A stretch of DNA of 9,638 bases from Prevotella sp. (GTDB taxonomy: Bacteria > Bacteroidota > Bacteroidia > Bacteroidales > Bacteroidaceae): contig JAJPZD010000255.1 of the NCBI GenBank assembly GCA_021204605.1, positions 1 through 9,638 on the forward strand, read 5' to 3'. The notes under the pieces were generated by a model. It ran no database searches. It worked only from the letters and a program-made list of their open reading frames with translations, and was not told where the DNA came from. The translations under genes and the position numbers were made by a program. Below are positions 1-4,670 of this stretch, one piece after another. The stretch's first letter is position 1; the number at the start of each line of letters is the position of its first letter.

Positions 1-19
1 ATGGGGGAGGGTTAGCCTG

Positions 20-44
20 GGCTTCCCTACAAAGCCTCTTTTTT
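20..44 (+). terminator. Rho-independent-like terminator for plus-strand transcription
   Basis: GGCTT at 20-24 pairs with AAGCC at 32-36 around a 7-base loop, and a G-T pair (19/37) can extend the stem. A T-rich tract, TCTTTTTT at 37-44, follows directly. Read on the plus strand this is a short hairpin plus U-run, so it would end transcripts from a gene to the left of the window. On the minus strand the hairpin lies just after the stop of the secreted-protein gene but has no T-run after it, so it is weaker in that direction. A competing fold, AGCC at 14-17 with GGCT at 20-23, is possible. The stem is only 5-6 base pairs, so confidence is moderate. Confidence 0.45.
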
Positions 45-2055
45 ATTTAACCAATATCTTCTTTCCGTTCATGATATACAAGCCCTTGCTAAGGTTATCC
101 TTGTTTGTGCCAAGGAAACGGCCGTCAATAGAATAAATCTTGTTGTCGGTAGCTGTTGCTATATTTGTGATACCTTTGATACCGGATGTGTAGCCTGTTG
201 GAATGAAGTTAATCTCTGCTATATTAGTATTTGTACTTCCTGCTACAAGGAGATATTCACTGCCAGAGGTTACGTCGCAACTTACGTATCCTGATGTTGT
301 TCCATTAGCTCCATCAATGTTGACAATTTTCGTCCATTTTCCTTCTGCAACATCCCATATACCGATATTTCGTGAATTGCTGCCTACATATACGTATAAG
401 CCCAACGTTCCGCCAAGATTGACTTTAACATTATACATTCCCTCCCAAGTGCCTGAATAGTCTGTAGGATCTTTTCCTTCTGCTATATCTTCTTCCGAGA
501 ATGTATTGCTAAGTGTAGAAGCTAAGTTCAAGTAACCGGTGTATGAAGAATTGCGACTCTGGATATCTGTGATGTGATTACCACTGTTTGCAATATAACA
601 ATAGTCAGCAGCAGTCTTGATCTTCAATGTATCGCTCTCGAAAAGTACGATATTTGCCTTTGCTTCAAAATACCAACTTTCTCCGCTTATAGAATATCCG
701 GCATCTTCACCAACAGCTTCTGCGTATGCACTTGCCTCGGCTGGCGTTGCTGTAATAGCGTATGTCGTATCATTTATCTCTGTCAGAAGGTTGATACCCG
801 GATTTATTTCTGTATCTTCTTCTTCTTGACCTTCTACAAGTTTGTAATAGAAACTATATGTATATTCAAGGCCCTCGTTGAGCTTGTATCCGTCTGCGTC
901 TTCTGCGTAGAATCCAATTATAATATCTCCCTCACTTGAACTCTCATCATAACCTGCACTCAATTCATCAGAAGAAACAGTGATTGTCCACTCTGTTGAG
1001 TAACCATCTTCCGTATCTGCTCCCGTTGCTTTTGGATCGTTAGTAAGATCCTGTACAACTCCTTGACCAAGACTCCTTGTAACCTCAGTAATCTTCACCT
1101 TGCCTGTGAATGTTACTGCAATCTCTGCATCCTTGCCGGATGTCCATTCTATATCAGTAGTTTCACTACTCTCTGGATCCGGATCAATGCTCTTAACATC
1201 ATATTCTGAATATACAGGACGATCATACGTTCCGGTTATTGTAAATAGTGTGTCCTTGACAAGCACTGTATTGTCTTCTGTCATTGTTGCTATAACCGGG
1301 TATTCTGTATCACTGTAAAGTTGGTAGAATATATCAGCATCGTCTTCATCTACCTCAACAGTCCATTCAAAACAACTATCCGTATCATTAAAATCCACAT
1401 TATAATTTTCGCCCCTTAGATCCTCACCTTCTCCTATCGTGATAGCCATCTTGTAACCGTTGGATATTGGTATCTCATACGTAACGTCATTTCCATCATC
1501 GTCTTGACCAGTCACTGTTTCGTATGTCACACCTTTATACTCGCTTGGCCTAACAATAATCTCTAAATCTTGCAATGATCCAAGAGTCATTGTCTTTTTG
1601 CCTGCTTCATCTGTTTTAAGACCATCTTCCGCTGTCGGTTTAACGAGCTCAAGTGTAATGCCACTATCTGGAATATCTGAATCTGACACAAATGTTGCAG
1701 TGTAACTGAAAGATGTTGTAATCAACATCGTAGTAAACGTAAAATAATACGTATTACCTGCTGTCAGAGAGTAATTATAAATTTCTACTCCATTATCATC
1801 ACGGTCAGTATTTAACGGATTCATATAACTTGAAAGACCTGCATCAGAGTATGCATCCAAACCATCATCAGTAGTAATAGAAAGTGTACCACTCGCCTCA
1901 GGCGTATACGTATAAATGTATTTATGATACGTATCTCCTGTATAGCTAACATCTTCGTCAAGCGTCAGCGTACCAAGCTCTTGGTTAGTGTAAGTAGCTG
2001 CGTTGGCAAACAAACACAAGCACAATAATGTGCATAAAGTTAATAATTTTTTCAT
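43..2055 (-). CDS. Large acidic secreted beta-rich protein with Bacteroidetes-type C-terminal tail, function unknown
   Basis: This 670-residue protein starts with a clear signal peptide: two Lys, then a Leu/Cys-rich hydrophobic core, with likely cleavage after the Ala-Asn-Ala near residue 19. There is no lipobox, so it is exported rather than lipid-anchored. Residues about 20-125 alternate hydrophobic and Thr/Tyr/Ser residues and resemble a pre-peptidase C-terminal (PPC)-like or similar beta-sandwich domain. Residues about 130-405 look like further Ig-like beta domains, rich in Asp and Glu. A short acidic linker (EEED, 411-414) precedes a Gly/Ser/Thr-rich region (about 420-620) that reads like a carbohydrate-binding jelly roll. 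The last 45 residues carry IYSIDGRFLG (640-649) and GLYIMNGKKILVK (658-670), the short sorting-tail pattern of many Prevotella and Bacteroides secreted proteins, sometimes linked to Type IX secretion. No catalytic motif is recognisable. A surface or extracellular binding role is inference. It is a single gene with its own divergent promoter region. Confidence 0.85.
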   Translation of the reverse strand: MKKLLTLCTLLCLCLFANAATYTNQELGTLTLDEDVSYTGDTYHKYIYTYTPEASGTLSITTDDGLDAYSDAGLSSYMNPLNTDRDDNGVEIYNYSLTAGNTYYFTFTTMLITTSFSYTATFVSDSDIPDSGITLELVKPTAEDGLKTDEAGKKTMTLGSLQDLEIIVRPSEYKGVTYETVTGQDDDGNDVTYEIPISNGYKMAITIGEGEDLRGENYNVDFNDTDSCFEWTVEVDEDDADIFYQLYSDTEYPVIATMTEDNTVLVKDTLFTITGTYDRPVYSEYDVKSIDPDPESSETTDIEWTSGKDAEIAVTFTGKVKITEVTRSLGQGVVQDLTNDPKATGADTEDGYSTEWTITVSSDELSAGYDESSSEGDIIIGFYAEDADGYKLNEGLEYTYSFYYKLVEGQEEEDTEINPGINLLTEINDTTYAITATPAEASAYAEAVGEDAGYSISGESWYFEAKANIVLFESDTLKIKTAADYCYIANSGNHITDIQSRNSSYTGYLNLASTLSNTFSEEDIAEGKDPTDYSGTWEGMYNVKVNLGGTLGLYVYVGSNSRNIGIWDVAEGKWTKIVNIDGANGTTSGYVSCDVTSGSEYLLVAGSTNTNIAEINFIPTGYTSGIKGITNIATATDNKIYSIDGRFLGTNKDNLSKGLYIMNGKKILVK

Positions 2056-2130
2056 GTAAAAAAGATTTAATTAATAAATAATATTATTGAATTTCGCTCT
2101 CTCGTTTGATAGATTAAATAAAATTGATGG

Positions 2131-2138
2131 CAAATTTA
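2131..2138 (-). promoter_or_regulatory. -7 promoter element of the secreted-protein gene
   Basis: Read on the minus strand this is TAAATTTG, an exact match to the Bacteroidetes -7 consensus TAnnTTTG. Transcription would start about 5-8 bases further on, giving a leader of roughly 70 bases before the ATG at 2055. A TTTG -33 element is missing at the expected 19-21 base distance; that place is filled by the G9 run (minus-strand sense) at 2158-2166. The nearest candidate, ATTG at the far end of the run, is 27 bases away. The -7 assignment is therefore reasonable but the promoter as a whole is non-canonical. Confidence 0.45.
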
Positions 2139-2157
2139 ATACAAAAGGTTAATTTTA

Positions 2158-2166
2158 CCCCCCCCC
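2158..2166. repeat. Nine-base poly-C (poly-G on minus strand) tract
   Basis: Nine consecutive C lie in an otherwise AT-rich intergenic region. On the minus strand the G run begins exactly 19 bases upstream of the TAAATTTG -7 box, so it overlaps the place where the -33 promoter element should be. Long G/C homopolymers are known to change length by slipped-strand mispairing, and when placed in promoters they can switch or tune expression by altering spacing. Whether this one varies is inference. It could also be a static tract or an assembly length error, since homopolymers are error-prone in sequencing. Confidence 0.8.
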
Positions 2167-2208
2167 AATAGTTAAATTCAATTAATATATGTATATATCC
2201 CTTTTTTC

Positions 2209-2222
2209 TTGATTTAAATCAA
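2209..2222. promoter_or_regulatory. Perfect palindrome matching the FNR-box consensus
   Basis: TTGATTTAAATCAA is a perfect 14-base inverted repeat and fits TTGAT-N4-ATCAA, the known recognition pattern of FNR/CRP-family regulators, without mismatch. Its centre lies about 90 bases upstream of the inferred start of the minus-strand transcript and about 190 bases upstream of the glyS start. It is therefore better placed to act on the secreted-protein gene, if it acts at all. AT-rich intergenic DNA produces palindromes by chance, and I cannot tell whether this organism has a regulator with that specificity. Confidence 0.35.
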
Positions 2223-2372
2223 TTCTAAAACAATTCGCAAACTTACCTCATGATGACACTCTCGTTCTTCCACATAAATATATTGTATTTCTGTTAATTT
2301 TTGATAATCTGAGTTTAGACTAACTATACAACCACAGAAAACCGACAATCTAATTTAATGTGTGTGAATTTT

Positions 2373-2403
2373 TTTGTATTTTGCCTTATTTGCTTTATCT
2401 TTG
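2373..2403 (+). promoter_or_regulatory. Bacteroidetes-type promoter of glyS
   Basis: The -33 box TTTG (2373-2376) and -7 box TATCTTTG (2396-2403) are separated by exactly 19 bases, a full match to the Bacteroidetes primary sigma-factor consensus TTTG-N19-21-TAnnTTTG. The transcript would start near 2408-2411 and carry a leader of about 75 bases before the glyS ATG at 2484. The same -7 octamer recurs in front of mod on the other strand. Confidence 0.8.
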
Positions 2404-2414
2404 CACTCAAAATT

Positions 2415-2446
2415 TGCCAAAGTATTGCTTTTTAATACTTTTGGCA
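2415..2446 (+). promoter_or_regulatory. Stem-loop at the 5' end of the glyS leader
   Basis: TGCCAAAGTATT (2415-2426) pairs with AATACTTTTGGCA (2434-2446), giving 12 base pairs with a single bulged T around a 7-base loop. It starts only a few bases after the predicted transcription start, and nearly 40 bases remain between it and the ATG. It could protect the 5' end of the mRNA or act as a leader control element. It is not followed by a U-run, so it is not an obvious attenuator. It has no visible resemblance to a T-box and is far too short for one. Confidence 0.55.
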
Positions 2447-2483
2447 GCGAAAACAAATATATTTAATCTTTACGTAAAAGGCA

Positions 2484-4025
2484 ATGGCACAGGAAGATGT
2501 TTTTAAAAAGATAGTTTCTCACTGCAAGGAATATGGCTTCGTGTTCCCAAGCAGCGACATTTACGACGGACTTGCGGCTGTTTACGACTACGGACAAAAC
2601 GGTGTCGAACTGAAAAACAACATCAAGGAATACTGGTGGAAAAGCATGGTGCTCCTCCACGACAATATCGTGGGTATCGACTCCGCCATCTTCATGCACC
2701 CCACTATCTGGAAAGCATCTGGCCATGTCGATGCCTTCAACGACCCGTTGATAGACAACCGCGACTCCAAAAAACGCTACCGCGCTGATGTGCTCATAGA
2801 AGACCAAATAGCAAAATACGAGGAAAAAATATACAAAGAAGTGGAGAAAGCGCGAAAACGCTTCGGAGACACCTTCGACGAAACGAAATTCCGTGTAACT
2901 AATCCTCGCGTGCTCGAAAACCTGAAAAAACACGACGCTTTGCATGAACGCTACAAAGTTGCCATGAACGCAATGGACCTCAACGAACTGCGACAGATAA
3001 TCATCGACGAGGAAATCGTTGACCCAATAAGCGGCACGAAAAACTGGACCGACGTAAGGCAGTTCAACCTGATGTTCTCAACTGAAATAGGCTCCACAGC
3101 AGACAGCACCAACAAGATTTACCTCCGACCAGAAACAGCTCAGGGCATCTTCGTCAACTACCTCAACGTGCAGAAAACAGGACGCATGAAAATTCCTTTC
3201 GGTATCGCCCAAATAGGTAAGGCCTTCAGAAACGAAATCGTTGCTCGACAGTTCATCTTCCGTATGCGTGAATTCGAACAGATGGAAATGCAGTTCTTCG
3301 TGAAACCAGGCACGGAAATGGAATGGTTCGCAAAGTGGAAAGAAACTCGAATGAAATGGCACCAAGCACTCGGCTTCGGCGCTCAAAACTACCGCTTCCA
3401 CGACCACGAAAAACTCGCTCACTACGCTAATGCCGCCACCGACATCGAATTCAAAATGCCATTCGGCTTCAAAGAGGTGGAGGGAATACACAGCCGTACT
3501 GACTTCGACCTGTCACAACACGAGAAATTCTCAGGACGCTCAATAAAATATTTCGACCCGCAGACTAACGAAAGCTACACTCCCTACGACATAGAAACAA
3601 GTATCGGCGTTGACCGCATGTTCCTCTCCATAATGTGCCACTCCTACGAAGAAGAACAACTTGACAACGGTGAAACTCGCATAGTGCTCAAACTCCCCGC
3701 TCCTCTCGCACCTGTCAAACTCGGAGTGCTGCCTCTTGTGAAAAAAGACGGACTGCCCGAAAAAGCACGTGAAATCGTTGACAACCTCAAATTCCACTTC
3801 AACTGCCAATACGACGAGAAAGACAGCATCGGTAAACGATACCGACGACAAGATGCCATCGGCACGCCTTTCTGCGTTACCGTTGACCACGACTCCCTCA
3901 ACGACAACTGCGTCACGCTGCGCTTCCGTGATACTATGAAACAAGACAGGGTGAACATCTGCCAACTCAACTCAATCATCGAGGAAAAAGTGAGCATCGC
4001 CTCTCTGCTTAAAAAACTACAGTAA
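2484..4025 (+). CDS. glyS: Glycine--tRNA ligase (single-chain, dimer-forming type)
   Basis: This cytoplasmic class II synthetase charges tRNA-Gly with glycine using ATP. The 513-residue length and layout fit the homodimeric type, not the two-subunit alpha/beta enzyme. The N-terminal part carries the typical start MAQEDVFKKIV and GAVYDYG-like segment (AAVYDYGQNGVELK, 31-44). The glycine/ATP site includes LRPETAQG (214-221) and motif 2 with FRNE (248-251) in the long conserved stretch to about 272. Motif 3 is around GVDR (375-378). The anticodon-binding domain begins near APVKLGVLPL (409-418) and runs to the end, with the conserved DSIGKRYRRQDAIGTPFCVTVD block (447 onward). All core motifs are present, so the enzyme looks functional. 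The start follows a consensus promoter and leader. Codons are strongly biased to C endings (AAC, TAC, TTC, GAC), as expected of a highly expressed gene. Its stop touches the next gene's ATG. Confidence 0.98.
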   Translation: MAQEDVFKKIVSHCKEYGFVFPSSDIYDGLAAVYDYGQNGVELKNNIKEYWWKSMVLLHDNIVGIDSAIFMHPTIWKASGHVDAFNDPLIDNRDSKKRYRADVLIEDQIAKYEEKIYKEVEKARKRFGDTFDETKFRVTNPRVLENLKKHDALHERYKVAMNAMDLNELRQIIIDEEIVDPISGTKNWTDVRQFNLMFSTEIGSTADSTNKIYLRPETAQGIFVNYLNVQKTGRMKIPFGIAQIGKAFRNEIVARQFIFRMREFEQMEMQFFVKPGTEMEWFAKWKETRMKWHQALGFGAQNYRFHDHEKLAHYANAATDIEFKMPFGFKEVEGIHSRTDFDLSQHEKFSGRSIKYFDPQTNESYTPYDIETSIGVDRMFLSIMCHSYEEEQLDNGETRIVLKLPAPLAPVKLGVLPLVKKDGLPEKAREIVDNLKFHFNCQYDEKDSIGKRYRRQDAIGTPFCVTVDHDSLNDNCVTLRFRDTMKQDRVNICQLNSIIEEKVSIASLLKKLQ

Positions 4026-4649
4026 ATGAAAAATCTGAATATCTTAACTCTCTTAGCTCTGCTCGCCTTGCCTCTATTCATCAACTCTTGCAGCGAGAAC
4101 ACCGATACCATCGAGGAATTCCCCGACTGGCAGGCTCGCAATGATACGTATTTCCAAAATATTTACAATATTGCCTTAGACAATGCCGACGGCAACTGGA
4201 AAGTGATAAAAAACTATTCCTACGAGGATACCATACAACTGGAACCTACCAAATTCATCGCCGTCCACGTTTTAGAAGAAGGTACAGGAAGCGGCTGCCC
4301 TATGTACTCCGACTCCGTTTACGTCAACTACAGAGGCCGTCTCATCCCCTCGACTTCTTACCCCGACGGCTTCGTGTTCGACGAAAACTATACCGGCGAC
4401 TACAACCCGGCAACGGCTTATCCCGCAGAATTCTATGTTGGCGACCTCGTTGACGGCTTCACCACAGCTCTACAATATATGCACATCGGTGACATCTGGC
4501 GTGTGTATGTCCCATACCAATTAGGCTATGGCTCTGCGGACTACGGCAACGTACCCGCTTACAGCACCCTCATCTTCGACATCGCTCTCATCGCTTACTT
4601 CAGAGTAAACGCCACGCCAACACCATGGAAATTGAAAATTGAGAATTGA
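4026..4649 (+). CDS. FKBP-type peptidyl-prolyl cis-trans isomerase lipoprotein
   Basis: This 207-residue protein should catalyse proline cis-trans isomerisation in the cell envelope. It opens with a lipoprotein signal peptide: Lys near the start, a Leu/Ala-rich core, and the lipobox ending INSC with the lipidated Cys at 22. Acidic residues soon after the Cys (SENTDTIEE) could favour export to the outer surface. The FKBP domain occupies about 75-192. Pocket positions are recognisable: Tyr102 in VNYRGRL, Phe118-Asp119 in FVFDENY, LVDGF (141-145), Tyr168 in LGYGSADYG, and Phe184-Asp185 in LIFDIAL. The equivalent of the FKBP12 pocket Trp is Phe145, a common change. Its ATG follows the glyS TAA with no gap, so translation is probably coupled and the two share a promoter. 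The last six codons (KLKIEN) and the stop lie in a 7-base repeat, so the true C-terminus may have been remodelled. Its client proteins are unknown. Confidence 0.93.
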   Translation: MKNLNILTLLALLALPLFINSCSENTDTIEEFPDWQARNDTYFQNIYNIALDNADGNWKVIKNYSYEDTIQLEPTKFIAVHVLEEGTGSGCPMYSDSVYVNYRGRLIPSTSYPDGFVFDENYTGDYNPATAYPAEFYVGDLVDGFTTALQYMHIGDIWRVYVPYQLGYGSADYGNVPAYSTLIFDIALIAYFRVNATPTPWKLKIEN

Positions 4650-4657
4650 TAATTCAA
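4630..4657. repeat. Heptanucleotide repeat (AATTGAN) overlapping the FKBP 3' end
   Basis: Four consecutive 7-base units are visible: AATTGAA (4630-4636), AATTGAG (4637-4643), AATTGAT (4644-4650) and AATTCAA (4651-4657). The first units form the last codons and stop of the FKBP gene. A related 7-base-period repeat (AATGAAN on the minus strand) lies on the far side of the restriction cassette at 9496-9558. Degenerate repeats of this style are familiar between genes in Bacteroidales; that is from memory, not a search. Confidence 0.7.
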
Positions 4658-4660
4658 TTC
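4643..4660. terminator. Weak AT-rich hairpin between converging FKBP and res genes
   Basis: GAATTGA (4643-4649) pairs perfectly with TCAATTC (4654-4660) around a 4-base loop, extendable by an A-T and a G-T pair. It includes the FKBP stop codon and lies six bases from the res stop at 4666, so it could serve as a shared terminator for the two converging transcripts. The stem is AT-rich and neither side has a clean T-run (TTCATTTATA on plus), so termination strength is doubtful. It may simply be a by-product of the repeat. Confidence 0.35.
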
Positions 4661-4670
4661 TTCATTTATA
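4657..4670. repeat. Left copy of a 14-base direct repeat bracketing the restriction cassette
   Basis: ATTCTTCATTTATA occurs here and again, in the same orientation, at 9497-9510. This copy overlaps the res stop codon (4666-4668). The repeat pair encloses mod, res and the mod promoter almost exactly. The flanking bases differ (A here and C there before it; T here and A there after it), so 14 bases is the full match. The sequence is AT-rich and related to the nearby heptad repeats, so common repeat ancestry is an alternative to an insertion scar. Confidence 0.6.

Larger units (their letters stand above)
2056..2483. other. Divergent intergenic region between the secreted-protein gene and glyS
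   Basis: This 428-base AT-rich gap serves two genes transcribed away from each other. From left to right it holds a minus-strand -7 box (2131-2138), a nine-C tract (2158-2166), a perfect 14-base palindrome (2209-2222), the glyS promoter (2373-2403) and a leader hairpin (2415-2446). I see no small gene or tRNA in it. The stretch 2223-2372 has no feature I can name. The region just before the glyS ATG has AAAAGG only two bases from the start, too close for a normal ribosome binding site. That is usual for Bacteroidetes, which rely little on Shine-Dalgarno pairing. Confidence 0.8.

Noticed and set aside
811..826. Short TCT/CTT triplet repeat inside the secreted-protein gene
   Set aside because: Only about four units encoding a Glu run in an acidic linker; triplet changes would not shift the frame, so it is not a likely switch.
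2184..2197. AT-rich near-palindrome ATATATGTATATAT
   Set aside because: Alternating AT sequence makes imperfect symmetry cheap; no promoter or gene boundary gives it meaning.
2404..2483. Possible T-box riboswitch in front of glyS
   Set aside because: The leader is only about 75 bases, has no antiterminator/terminator pair and T-boxes are not known from this phylum.
2463..2945. A 160-codon open frame on the minus strand opposite the start of glyS
   Set aside because: It lies entirely over the conserved glyS coding sequence, and its product (Phe/Val/His-rich) looks like the reverse reading of C-ending codons. Similar antisense frames at 3078-3491, 3540-3965 and 3644-4141 have the same origin.
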